Source of the DNA: Congeria kusceri
Taxonomy: Eukaryota > Mollusca > Bivalvia > Myida > Dreissenidae
DNA: 64,000 nucleotides
Direction of reading: 5' to 3'
NCBI GenBank assembly: GCA_027627225.1
Contig: JAPFQT010000083.1
Coordinates: 558,001 to 622,000 of the forward strand
Position numbers and translations under genes: made by a program. Under the pieces are notes generated by a model that had not been told where the DNA came from, did no database searches, and saw nothing but the letters and a program-made list of their open reading frames with translations. Position 1 is the first letter of the stretch, and each line of letters begins with the position of its first letter. Shown piece after piece: positions 12,242 through 23,500 of this stretch.

Positions 12242-12311
12242 ATCAGAGTGGTTCAATGGAGAACGCCTTCTCTTGCAGAAGGAGATCTAGGTTCAAGTCC
12301 TAGCTCTGGTA
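12242..12311 (+). tRNA. tRNA-like gene, complete 70-nt cloverleaf
   Basis: The 70 bases fold as acceptor 7 bp (ATCAGAG with CTCTGGT, one G-U), two spacer bases, D-arm 4-6-4 (GTTC AATGGA GAAC), one base, anticodon arm 5-7-5 (CCTTC TCTTGCA GAAGG), a 4-base variable region, T-arm 5-7-5 (CTAGG TTCAAGT CCTAG) and discriminator A. The B box GGTTCAAGTCC is perfect for RNA polymerase III. The loop would give anticodon TTG (Gln), but position 33 is C rather than U and the D-loop lacks a clear GG, so it is probably a tRNA pseudogene or tRNA-derived repeat rather than a working tRNA. Confidence 0.5.
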
Positions 12312-12725
12312 TGAGTTAGAGAAATCGCTGAATGCAAAACCAACTCTCTTCAGTCAATTTCTTCTTTCCATTTGCTTGTGGGCTGTAGTGTGAGAAAGAA
12401 TGTACACACACAGTAAAATGGAAATTCTGCTACTCAACAGGCATGAAAATGTCTAATCACAATCATGATCACTTCATATTGCCATTTTTGATATATTGGT
12501 GAGCTAACACTGGGGTAAGCCTGTCTCGGTTCAGAATTTCAGAGTTATACTATTTCAAGTCAATCATACATACCCAGTTTGATTGGAAGATACAAGAAAA
12601 ATGCACATGAATGTCATTTTGAACATTGTTTTCTCTTGTCAAAACTGAAAATGTTTGACCATAAACTCATATCTTCATGTTAGCAATGCTATACCAGTTG
12701 ACTACAGCATTGATCAGCTCATACT

Positions 12726-12806
12726 GCCCGAGTAGTTGAATGTGAAACGCTTTTTTCAGCCCTGTGCTTGAAGAAGGAGATCTAGGTTCAAACCCTAGCT
12801 CTGGCA
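12726..12806 (+). tRNA. tRNA-like cloverleaf with enlarged central arm
   Basis: Acceptor GCCCGAG faces CTCTGGC with one mismatch, the D-arm is reduced, the T-arm is CTAGG TTCAAAC CCTAG, and there is a longer central hairpin ending in TTCA/TGAA. The B box is intact. It belongs to the same family as 12242-12311. Confidence 0.4.
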
Positions 12807-12811
12807 AGAGT

Positions 12812-13381
12812 TGTAAAATGATTGTAGAGTCGTGGGTCTATTGTATTAGCTTTAGAATTTCATATCTATGTTCATGAAGCAAATTCTGATCAAATTCATA
12901 TGAGTGGGTAATGATGTTGATGAATGTTTGTATCTTGAACCATGGTTATACATCCTATAGTTGCATGTAACGTGACCAATTTTTGAAATCACATTTGATA
13001 AGCTACTATGATATGATATGGTCAAAAGCTACAGTTAATATTTAACAACAGTCTTAGATTTCAAAATATACAAAACATCTCATGACACAATTGTAGTATC
13101 AAATTTCTCATTTGGTCAAATCACTACTTGTACAATTTAGCTCATGATATTTGCATCTATCTGATCAATTGTATAATTTGACTTAAAAAATGTATTTCAC
13201 TCAGCTTCGTAATTGTGCATACATGTTGCATTTCAGTATGTTTTACAGAAAACAGTTTGATGAACATACTCAATTATAGTGTATACAGGCATCAGCGTTT
13301 GTGTACTTGATGCTAGGAATTCTATCTTATGATCAGTATTCAACTGTTTATACCTCAAATGTTTCAAATTAATATTTTCAG
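12812..13381. other. AT-rich non-coding stretch
   Basis: No gene seen. The last bases before 13382 (TATTTTCAG) look like a splice acceptor for the following pogo-type ORF. Confidence 0.5.
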
Positions 13382-14236
13382 TTGCCTACCATCACCAAAT
13401 TTAAGCTGAAGAGAAGACAGTATGATAGAAGTTTACTAGAAAAGGCTTACCATGATGTCAGAGAGAAGGAGATGTCAGTCTACAAAGCTGCATGGATGTA
13501 TGTTATACCAGAGAGTACCCTGAGAGACAGGACGCTAGGAAATCAACCAGTTGGGCCTGATTACTTGTATGCTGGCTCAGGACCTGTACTAAACAAGGAG
13601 GAGGAGGCCGAGCTGGTGAGTCACATTGATTATATGAGCAAGATTGGGTACGGCTATTCAAGGCGTGAGTTCCTGAGACTGGCCACTGACTTTGCCGTAA
13701 GCCTTGCCAAGAAGAAACCAACTGACCCTGAATTTGCTCCTTCATGGTACAATGGGTTTAAAAGCCGCAATCCAAGTATCACCTTGGCCAAGCCCCAGAA
13801 ACTGTCAATGGTAACGGCCAAATGCACATCAGCTGAAGTGATTGACTCATATTTTTCCGAGCTGAAGAAAGTCCTTGAGGCCAACAACATCAGTGGTAAG
13901 CCTCAAAATATATGGAACATTGACGAAACTGGCTTGATGATGGAGCACAACCCTGGAAAGGTGGTTTGCATGAAAGGGCAGTCAGTCAACTCGGTAACTT
14001 CAGCCAGAGGAAAAAATGTCACCATCATTGCTGGTGGCAGTGCTGCAGGAGTGAGATTACCACCATTCTACATTTTCCCTGGTCAACGTTGGAGAGACGA
14101 CCTCCTTGATGGTTCCTGTCCGGGGTCAGCTGGAACGGTAACCGAATCAGGCTGGTCTAACTCGGACGTCTTCCTCCACTACCTGCAACATCATTTTAAG
14201 CAGCATGTGCCATGTAACGGTCCGGAACCTAGTTAA
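13382..14236 (+). pseudogene. Pogo/Tigger-type transposase, C-terminally truncated
   Basis: The reading frame of 284 codons begins right after an acceptor-like TTTTCAG, so an upstream 5' exon may be missing. Residues about 10-55 form a Psq/CENP-B-type helix-turn-helix (RRQYDRSLLEKAY, then STLRDR). Residues about 65-140 match the second CENP-B-type DNA-binding region with a W-Y-N-G-F motif. The first DDE catalytic residue is D181 in NIDETG. The frame stops at PCNGPEPS, about where the second catalytic Asp segment should begin, so the nuclease cannot be complete. Full-length relatives are usually 400-600 residues. It is a broken mobile element of the pogo/Tigger group, although such genes are also often domesticated. 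Confidence 0.85.
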
Positions 14237-14800
14237 TGACAAAGGTATATTCCAAGTTTCAAGTGAATAGCTTTTGTAGTATTAAAGTTTTAAAACATTA
14301 AATTTAACTAGAAAGTCTGTGAAAAGGGACGTATCTCTGTCAAATACAAAACAGTTATGGGGAATTTTGCCCTTGATACTGGGGTAAATGACAAAGGTTA
14401 GTTCCAAGTTTTAAGTGAACAACTTTTGCAGTTTTAAAGTTACAAAACTGTTGAATATAAACTTTAACCTGAACATCTAAGTTACCAAAGGGACATTTAT
14501 CTGTCAAAATACACGACAGAGTTATGGGAGATATTGCCCCTGACACAGGAGTTGACGACAAAGGTTAGTTCCAAGTGTCAAGTGAATAACGTTGAAGTTG
14601 CAAAACTTTTGAATACAAACTTTAACCAGAAACATCTGTCGAAAAGGGGCATAACTCTGAAAATACAAAAGAGTTGTACGGAATGATGCCATTGATTCTC
14701 TAGTTGATGACAAATGTAAGTTACAAGTTTCCAGTGATTAAGTTAAGCAGTTTTGATTTTACATGACTTTAGAATAAAAACTGTAACCAAATTCAGATGT
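14237..14800. repeat. Tandem repeat, ~155-bp period, four units
   Basis: The phrase ATGACAAAGGTTAGTTCCAAG and its variants start near 14236, 14389, 14549 and 14707. Each is followed by a related stretch with AAGTGAATAAC and TTTTGCAGTTTTAAAG. The array abuts the truncated transposase and may have replaced its 3' end. Confidence 0.8.
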
Positions 14801-15162
14801 GAACGCCGATGCCAGGGATAGAAGAAAAGCTCATATGTTCTTTGATTAGTAGAGCTACAATTGCTGTCTTTATTCTGATAATAGTCAAAATAGTCGATGG
14901 CATATGGACAACAGTCACTGACGCCGAATTACACCAGAGGTCTCCTATAGCGAGAGCTCACCGAAATTTACCTTTAAGTAATCTTGATTTACAGTACAAC
15001 TGTTTCCCAGTGATGTAAAGAACATTCATTTTAATTTTTAATACAATTAAAATGTAATAACATCTTACAAAAAATGTTGCCAAAAAAAATCAACAAATTT
15101 CTTTAACTGCACATGCATGCACTTGACAACTTCAGCCTTTCATAAAATACTCGAGCTTTATA
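14801..15162. other. Non-coding stretch
   Basis: A 69-codon ORF at 14809-15018 has no recognisable features. Nothing else is seen. Confidence 0.4.
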
Positions 15163-16276
15163 CACTACGTCTAGCGTGATTTCTGCCTTCTGCGACGCAC
15201 CACCGTGATTCAGCCCAGCGTGACACACTACTATAGTCACTGCGATACACCGTGGAACACTGTGGAACGCGGTGATGTCGCCGTGGCGAATCGCGGTGAC
15301 CGCGGTGACAGTCTCAATCAAAAATGTTGATAAGAAATCGCCGTGGATCGCGGTGATTTTAGCGAGTCATAATTTCACATTGAGCTTTTTAAAAAATATT
15401 TTACATTTTATTTCAGGTACGACCAAGAACATGGTTTTCGGAAAATACGGAACATTATGACAAAACGGGAAAATGAAAATATGCGTCAGTCAAATCACAA
15501 AGACCTCATCAAATTTGTTGTCCGATTCTATGACAAATCTTTGCATTTTTAATATGACTATCAAAACAATTGATTAACATGTCGGTAAAAAACGTGATTT
15601 TATAACAATGATTGACATAACCAACACCTTTGTTCTCTGTAAAAGTTCGAAAGGCGGAGCTATGCACGTGCTCTTTCATAATAGGATGATTGCCACTGAG
15701 TAACAAACACGCGATTGGTTAAGCATGTCGCTTCTCTAAACAAAAGAAGCCAATTTTATCGCCGAGAAAGGTGTTATTTTATGGTTTCTTGTCGGCTTTA
15801 CTTTGAAGACGTCAAACTGTCAATTCACGCAGATTGCGAATTTTCGCGAGACTTGTATTAATGCCCTTGACTCTTTGTTTACGATTTCACAACACAACTG
15901 CGAACATGGAACTTTGGAATAAATTATCAAAATAAAAAAGAGATCAAAATAAAAAAGATTAAAGTTGCAAACTGTGATTATATTAATTGGTAAGTATCGG
16001 TTAATAGAAGACGATTTGTACTTTGCGAATAGTATACGGTCTGAAATATCGAACTGTACTTGTTCATTCACATGTACCTGTATTTCACCGCGACCCACCG
16101 CGACCGCAGTGGTCCACCGTGAGATTGATTTCCCGATAACGCCCGCGGTGCTCACCCACTATCACCGCGATTCTATCGCGATGGAACCACCTTTTAATCG
16201 CGGTGATTTTCCACGCTGACGAAAAATTGTCCACGGTGGGTCTGTGTTTTAGGCAGAAATCACGCTAGACGTAGTG
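15163..16276. mobile_element. Non-autonomous CACTA-type DNA transposon
   Basis: The ends are perfect inverted repeats of about 25 bp beginning CACTACGTCTAGCGTG and ending in its complement. They are flanked on both sides by TATA, compatible with a 2-bp (TA) or 4-bp target duplication. Inside both ends there are many copies of the motif CGCGGTGA in both orientations (about 15255-15360 and 16086-16220), resembling the subterminal repeats bound by transposase in CACTA/EnSpm elements. There is no transposase ORF, so movement would need a helper in trans. Confidence 0.8.
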
Positions 16277-19199
16277 TATACACACCATGTTGAATCAACA
16301 GTTTACTGCAAAGTGGATGAAGGAGAAATAAATGCAAATTCATATACCATGAGGTAATAATAGATCTATTCTGCTTTGTATGTGTTAGAAAAGACATGAA
16401 TATATAGTGAAATTTTCAGCAAATTAGTAATAACAGAATAAGCATGTGACTTTCGAACAACAGCACATTAAATTTCACAGATCGTCTACTTTCAGTTTAT
16501 AAAGCTGTGATTTTTTAAGACAAATCTCCAATATTATTCTGGCCCCAACAAACACGGTAAAATACATTGATAATAAGTTGTTTCATTAAATTTGGCAAGG
16601 ATTCTGTAATACTCAGCATCAGCATCATTTTCTGACTTCAGATGTCTTCACAAATTTTTTTTTATACAGAATATTAATCAAGGCATCTGCAAACAAGAAC
16701 TACTTTATGCTCCATTTAATTATTGTCCTCCTGAACTGTATTATTCTGGTTTAATTACACTTTCAATGAAAATTGCATTGCTAAAAATATCCACATCCAC
16801 ATTTTTGTTTTCTTCACAACACGAAAAGCATGTTTATTCATTCTGTTACAAGTGCATATTGCACTGGTACGCTAAAGATCAGAAAATAAACTAAATATTG
16901 CTCAAAATATTGCAATGCTCAAAATAAGGCAAATATTCTTCCCATTATTTAAATGTAAATATTTGAAAATTATTAATAATATGAAAGAGCATCAAACTGA
17001 AATTACATGCTCTAAATTGCAAGAAAGTTTTTGGAACACATACATGAATATTATCGTGCAATTAGCTTTTACTTCAAGATGCAAAGATACGAAATTTCTA
17101 TAAATGTTGAAATGATATAGAAAGCAACAGGCTCTATAGCAGGGTAATAATTATAGTAGTGAAAAGTGGTACTGGCAATAAAACATCGTATACATTTTGA
17201 AGAGTACTCTCCTACAACTGACCATAGGCAATACAAACTGGGACTTTTAATTCATTTGATACATTTTGTACATTTCCTGAACAGAAATTTTAAATATACA
17301 GTGTTTATCATATTCTAATAGTTTGTTTATTATCACATAGCAGTTTATGTAGAAGTTGTATCACTTTCAAATGTTTTTCTGATAATTCCAAAGTACACAG
17401 CAGACTATCCCAGTATCCACTTAGGAGTAGTTATAGGGACAACATTCTTGGACCTCCCTTCAAAGTTCCACCGACATTTATCCAACTACTGCAGTGTAGC
17501 GTAAGATGACCAAGGGAGACAACTTTCATAAAAAGTGCACCTCCCAGGTCCCTTAGCTGAAAATGGGAGAAATATTGCATGCTAACAGAGGCAGAGTGTA
17601 TGCTAATATTTCTTGTAATATTGTGAGATTTGTCTTAACTTTTCAAATATTTTTTGTTTCAATACATTACTAACTTTTATTTTGATTAATTCAATTCTAC
17701 CAACGTTTGTTTTATGTATTTTCTCAACTGTTTGTTTTAATATGAAATTGATCTGGAATATGTAAATTTGTATCAACAAACACATTAATATTTTATTTTG
17801 AGGTCAGAAGTAGCATAAGTACATTTCGTTTTTAATTCTGCTCAAATTTCAAACATTGATTATTACTCAACAATTACTCAAATCCATTTTAATGTCAGCA
17901 AATATTGCTAAATATTGCTTTGATACAAGTTACTTACTGAATATTTTCTGAAAAATATCTCACTGGCATAATATAAAAATGCACATGATACTCATGAAGA
18001 ACGTTTGTGACAGTAAAAGTCTAGTATTTCTCAACAAAAGAGAATGGAAGAAAAAAGTCTAGATCAAGATTTACGACTAGAAAAATTGCTAACCCTAACC
18101 CTGAATATTTGCTGAAATTAATAGTGTATTTATTAAAATCAATATCGTTAAAATGAAGAAGTAAACATGCTTTTACGAGCTACCTTTTGTAAAGCAAGAT
18201 TTGCGAGTCACATGTAGTTCTGAACAAAATTTGTACGATATTTACAAGAATGTTCGTGTACAACAACAATGCCACACTGCATATCACTAATTGTACTCGC
18301 TGTTTGTTTTGCTCGATGTTTTAAGGACCAATATAGGACTGGAAGTGTGCCTTTACGATGTTTTCTCGTAAACTAGAAGTAGATGATCTGTGAAACTGTT
18401 ATTCAACATCGTCGGAAGGTAGCATATTCATTCTACATTTACTAAATTGGTGTAAATAAAGGTCACTATGATACATCCATCGCTTTTCAACGTGTCAAAA
18501 CAAACCTGTTCCATAAAAACATATGGTATACATATCTGCATGAACTCCTCAGTAAACCATAAAAGACACGTATGTTTATAGCATTTTCTGTTTCAAAGAA
18601 ATCTCATCTCAACATAAATCCACTGTAGGTGGAAAGTGACGTCCTGTGAGAAGCATAAATTTAACTCGTGTTGTGCGTATCTGGGTAGAATATATATTGA
18701 TATCCAAACATCTACAAATTTTAATTCGAAGCCTGATGTAAAAATTTTGTCAAAAATGCGTTAAATGCCCATGAATATTGTTATTTCAGAAAATTGCGAC
18801 CTCTCCCAATCAGACAAACTGGTGTTGGAGCTTTGCAGACTCCTATCATCTGGTGTGTGTACTTTCAGATTATCTTTTATTTATGATGTCTTATCGTCAT
18901 CATCCGGTGCATACTAAAGAAGTAAAAGAAATAATAACATTTCGTGACGTTAATGATTATAAATGTTGAAGAGATATTGCAAGTATAACTTGTTACTTTA
19001 GAACATTTCTGGAAATACATTACCATACATTACAGTAACGTTTCTTGAATCATGAAAACAAAGCATAGCCAACAAAATACTTTGTTTAAAGGGGCATATT
19101 GACAATGACATATTGTAAAATAAAACTCATTTGCTGAGAATTAATCTTGAAGCAATAGTAGAGCTCAATTCAATGTTGTTTTTTTCTGTTGGCACAGTC
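16277..19199. other. Long AT-rich non-coding region
   Basis: No coding sequence, RNA gene or element ends are supported. A short telomere-like CTAACCCTAACCCTGA occurs near 18091. ORFs of about 60 codons are AT-rich and lack any feature. Confidence 0.5.
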
Positions 19200-19209
19200 A
19201 GCAAGTTCC

Positions 19210-19884
19210 ATATATTTTAGGGTCAAGACCACGAACCCAACACAGGAGGAAAAACACCAGAATGAGAGACCCAATCACCATTAACAGCCAGCCGTTTGCA
19301 GAAGTAGACGAATTCACATACCTCGGCAGCAAGATCACAGCAGACAGAGACTGCACAAAGAGATCAACACCAGGATCAACTAAGCCAACCAGGCCTACTC
19401 CATGCTAGAGCCCATCTGGAGGACAACGAATCGCTGCTTGCAAACGAAGAGCGTCTTGCTGTACAGTTCAGAGTACTGGAAAACCACTGCCTCCATCGAG
19501 AGAAAGCTGGAAGTTTTCCAACCAAGTCCCTACAGAAGATCATGAAGATCTTCTGGCCAAACAACACGATCTCATATGAGGAACTGCGACACAGAGCGGA
19601 AATCAGCACCATTTCTGAGACCATCACAACACGTCGATGGAGCTGGCTTGGCCATGTCATCCGCATGCCACGAGACTCCCTGCCAAGGTGGCGCTCAGAT
19701 GTACTCCACAGGGAAAGAGGAACCGTGGACAACCACAGGAGACATGGAGCCCCACCGTTGAGCGAGATTTAGGGTCCAGAGGCCTGAGCCTGCAGATAGC
19801 TCCTACAATAGCAGCCGACAGATCAAAGTGGCGCTCACTTGCAATCTCCTTAAGCACCAGACGGCCAAAGACGACTGAATTCTG
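19210..19884 (+). pseudogene. Non-LTR retrotransposon reverse transcriptase, C-terminal remnant
   Basis: Translation in shifting frames gives pieces typical of the region after the reverse transcriptase palm in RTE/CR1-like LINEs: VDEFTYLGSKITAD near 19300, then in other frames IERKLEVFQPSPYR near 19500, RRWSWLGHVIRMPRDSLPR near 19630-19690, and GKRNRGQPQETW near 19710-19750. At least three frameshifts and several stops break it. The 5' part is absent, as in most dead LINE copies. The overlapping ORFs on both strands here are shadows of this remnant. Confidence 0.8.
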
Positions 19885-19962
19885 AAGATTTGTTGAATGG
19901 TCCTCCAAGTTGAGCAAAAGGAGCCAAGAGAATGGCAACTCGCCACCATCTTTTAGAAAATC

Positions 19963-20001
19963 TTAACCCTGACCCTAACCCTCCTAACCCTAAACCCTAC
20001 T
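19963..20001. repeat. Interstitial telomere-like tract
   Basis: Imperfect CCCTAA repeats (CTTAACCCTGACCCTAACCCTCCTAACCCTAAACCC). A second, shorter tract lies near 18091. Confidence 0.6.
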
Positions 20002-20539
20002 TAGAGTCCAACGCGCTTTCTTACGACTTTTCCCTTCAGAGAGCGGCAGATTCCTAACCCCTCCGGCGATTTGACTCAAACTTGGTATATATCTAAGTCA
20101 GACCTAGGTCTTTCCAAAAATATCAAAAAATCCCGGTTGGGTAACACATTTAGGGGCCATCGACTTTGAGCGTAAGATAGCACGTAGATCCTGACCCCAA
20201 CCGGGAAAATGCGACACCGTTGGGACCGGCCGAGGGTGGGGAGCTTTTAGGCTAATCATACCCAATAACCCAGCAAGGGGTCAAAATCCGGTCCCTAAAA
20301 GTAAAAAACTCGAATTCGGGTGGTCTAGGGGTATAATATTTGCTATAGGCTTAACAAGCCAGTATTTAGAATCTTCAGATGACCTTGGGCAAGGTCAAGT
20401 GACCCATATAATCTGGTCATACCTGGAAAGGTCTCAAAGGGCCCAACAAGTAACAGAAAGAATTTTGGGAATCGGACCTACCGTTCCGGAGTTATGGCCC
20501 TTATGCGGTCAACTCAGGAATTCTAGGGGCTTTCTTACG
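20002..20539. other. Non-coding, probably part of a repeat
   Basis: GC is higher than nearby. Phrases such as GGCGATTTGACTCAAACTTGG look repeat-derived. No gene is seen. Confidence 0.4.
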
Positions 20540-21340
20540 CCTAAACGGCTCTGGTAAATCTAAAGCTCCGTAGTGCTGCTATCTAGATCCCTGATATCTC
20601 GTATATAGGTGGCCGACATGGATATCTACAACGCCCGGGGGGTCCGACCGGGGGTAAGGGGGGGTAATAAGAAAGTTCTGGGCCTTTTTCACAGCAATTT
20701 TTTTTTGTTTTGTTTACAAGACGGGCCCTTAGACGAACTCTGGTGATTTTATTTCGCAATTAATGCAAAATGAATTAATGTTTGCTGAACTGAACACGAA
20801 TTTCCTACTACAGGATATTTATTTATTTAAAATCAGCCCAAAAATGAACGTGTTATAGGACTAAGAAGTCGTGTGAGACACATTTTTTAGGTTACACATC
20901 ACTAAAAGTGAAAAAATACCCCCCATGGATCCACTATTTGTACATTGTAATGATATATATCACTGGAAAGGTAATAAAAAATCAGGCGGAAATTCGAAAC
21001 AATAATGAAGAAAAGCTGTATGGTGTTCCAGAGGGGTCCGAAATACCTCCGTATGCTATATTTTGACCGTATTTTTGATGGTTTTAAATTAATTAAAATT
21101 CGAATGCCGAGAATATGTGTCATAAACTTATATATATGGGTAGTAAAAAGTACCACGGATCTTTTGACATTCTGTTCGGGGTATATGTGTGCCTGAGGGT
21201 CGGACTAGGGTGTATCAAAGTGAGGTGCTCTCGTCGAAAATGCGTCGATAATTGTATTCCTGAGGTGCTGAAATCGGGGATTTAAGGCAAATATAGCCCG
21301 GGGGTTGGGCTAGAGGGTTTCAAAGTGACTACCCCTCTGG
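20540..21340. repeat. ~810-bp direct repeat, copy 1
   Basis: ATCTAGATCCCTGATATCTC at 20581 recurs at 21391, and the following several hundred bases match, including CAACGCCCGGGGGGTCCGACC and a stretch ending at GGTCGGACTAGGG. No coding potential is seen. Confidence 0.8.
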
Positions 21341-21349
21341 TATTTTTTT

Positions 21350-23240
21350 GCTCATACGGCTCGAGTAGATCTAATGCTCCTTAGTGCGATATCTAGATCC
21401 CTGATATCTCGTATATAGGTAGACGTCGTCGATATCTACAACGCCCGGGGGGTCCGACCGTGGGTAAGGGGGGGTAATAAGAAAGTTCTGGGCCTTTTTC
21501 ATGGCTATTTTTTGTTGTTTTTATGCCTGGAACGGGCACTTTGACGAACTCTGGTGATTTTATTCCGCAAGTAATGCACAATGAACTTATGTTTGCTGAA
21601 ATGTACTAGAATTTCCTAATAGAGGATTTTTTTTTTTTTTAAATAGGCCCAAAATTAAGTGTTATAGGACTTAGAAGTCGTTTTAGACCTGTTCTTACGG
21701 TTACACATCACCAATCCGGAAAAAATACACACACCCCCCCCAGATCCACTATTTAGGGACAGAATACATTGTAATGATATATATCATTAGACAGGTAATA
21801 AAAACTGAGGCGGAAATTCGAAAAAATAATGAAGAAAAGCTGTATGGTGTTCCGAATGGGTCCGAAACCGCTCTGTATACTACATTTTCACCGTATTTTT
21901 GATGGTTTTAAATTAATTACAATCCGAATGCTGAGAATATGTGTCTGAAAGGGATATATATGGGTAGTAAAAAGTACCACGGATCTTTTGACATGCGGTT
22001 CCAGTGTTCTGGCGAGGTATCACGAAAAGTGAGACATTTGTCTCACAGCTCATGAAAAAATGGGGACATTTCCATTTTTTTTGAGACACAAATAAAATAC
22101 ACCTACAATTTCCTACAAATGATAAAATAAATAACAATATTTATTTACCTTGACTAGTTGTGTCTGTTTAAGTGTCAGTGGTTGGTATGAGTTTAACCAA
22201 CAGCAGTTAACATTAGAAATACAGTTAATATTGTTTGTTTTTTTAATTCTAAACTGTTCAACATAAATAACTGATATAACTCATAAAATTAAAATTAGTG
22301 ATTTTATGGGAATCGTTATTCTGTTTGTGCTTAATAAAAAGTGAACGCGTCATAAAATTTCCTTCAACATTATAGGCAGGCCAACTGTGCTTTTTAAACC
22401 AAAAACTTTGCCATTTTCGTTCAGGTTTTTACGTCAAATTCATGTCACTGTCACCTGAGTTTCTGTCAAAGTAACTTCTAGACCGTCAACGGCTTTATTG
22501 CTAGGGTTGAAGGAAGCTTGCAAGGCAACGGTCAGACTGATTTTTATGGGAATCGTTACTTCTTTTTGTGCTTAATAAAAAGTGAACATGTCATAAAATT
22601 TCTTGCAACATTATAGGCAGGCCAACTGTGCTTTTTAAACCAAAAACTTTGCCATTTTCGTTCAGGTTTTTACGTCAAATTCATGTCACTGTCACCTGAG
22701 TTTCTGTCAAAGCAACTTCTAGACCGTCAACGGCTTTATTGCTAGGGTTGAAGGAAGCTTGCAAGGCAACGGTCAGACTCGTATAGTTATCAACAAACTC
22801 TTATGTTTTGATGTTTTGCGAGGAGAAATTACTGAATATAACGTTCGTGGCTTTTTTTCTTAGGCCTCGCAGAAGGCAACTCCATCTGGGAAAACAAAAC
22901 GAATACTCTTCAATATGGAGTTAAAGCTCGAATACATAATGTTAGCGATTGGCTAAGATTGTAGCGCCATATTTAATTAAACCAATCAGAAAGCAAACCT
23001 CAGTCGGATGTTTGATTCGTACTCGGTACACTTCGAGAGATTTGATATTCTTCCACAAATTGTTTTCGCATTGTTGACGATTCGCCCCATGAAATTTTGT
23101 AAGCAACAAAAATCGCTACTAGGCTAAGTTTTCTGCGACATTTGTGAAAAATAAGCGATAAAATCGCAATTTCGCGGCCTCGCCAGAACACTGGGTTCGG
23201 GGTATACGTGTGCCTAAAGGTCGGACTAGGGTAAAATCAT
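21350..23240. repeat. ~810-bp direct repeat, copy 2, split by an inserted element
   Basis: Matches copy 1 from about 21391 to 22001, is interrupted by the TIR element at 22002-23193, and resumes at 23199 (GGGGTATACGTGTGCC matching copy 1 near 21180). Copy 1 therefore shows the empty site. Confidence 0.85.
22002..23193. mobile_element. Non-autonomous TIR DNA transposon, 1192 bp
   Basis: The 16-bp perfect terminal inverted repeats are CAGTGTTCTGGCGAGG and its complement, flanked by a 5-bp direct repeat GGTTC (21997-22001 and 23194-23198). The empty site is visible in the neighbouring repeat copy. Inside is a ~240-bp tandem duplication (about 22303-22543 and 22543-22781) differing by a few bases. 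There is no transposase ORF. The CAGTG ends recall hAT, but the duplication is 5 bp rather than 8, so I leave the superfamily open. Confidence 0.8.
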
Positions 23241-23500
23241 AATTACCTCACTTAGAAGTGTTGTTATGACTATTTTTGTACACCACCCGTAAGGCTACAA
23301 TAAGACGCAAATTGGGAAAATACATGAAAAATTAAGACTACGGTCATTTTTTTCATTATTAAGATAAAACACTTGGCCAAAATGTAATTTTGTAAAGGTG
23401 CGTGTTTCCTGATTACAAAACTGAAATAAAATTTCATTTATCTCACATAGAAGTGTTGTTATGACTATTTTTGTACATCATCCGTCAAGGTGCCATAAAT
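23241..23500. repeat. Direct repeat pair, ~195-bp spacing
   Basis: AGAAGTGTTGTTATGACTAT followed by TTTTGTACA occurs near 23257 and 23450. There is no gene. Confidence 0.6.

Larger units (their letters stand above)
11000..12811. repeat. Diverged repeat region carrying tRNA-like units
   Basis: Phrases such as CCTGTCTTGGTTCAGATTTTC and AGAAGGAGATCTAGGTTCAA recur near 11160, 11325, 11600, 11820, 12045, 12290, 12515 and 12780. This indicates an old tandem or segmental expansion in which tRNA-like modules alternate with other repeated modules. The ORFs of 60-90 codons in the region have no recognisable domain and are not called as genes. Confidence 0.6.

Noticed and set aside
22002..23193. Assignment to hAT
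   Set aside because: Ends fit loosely but the flanking duplication is 5 bp, not 8; left unclassified.
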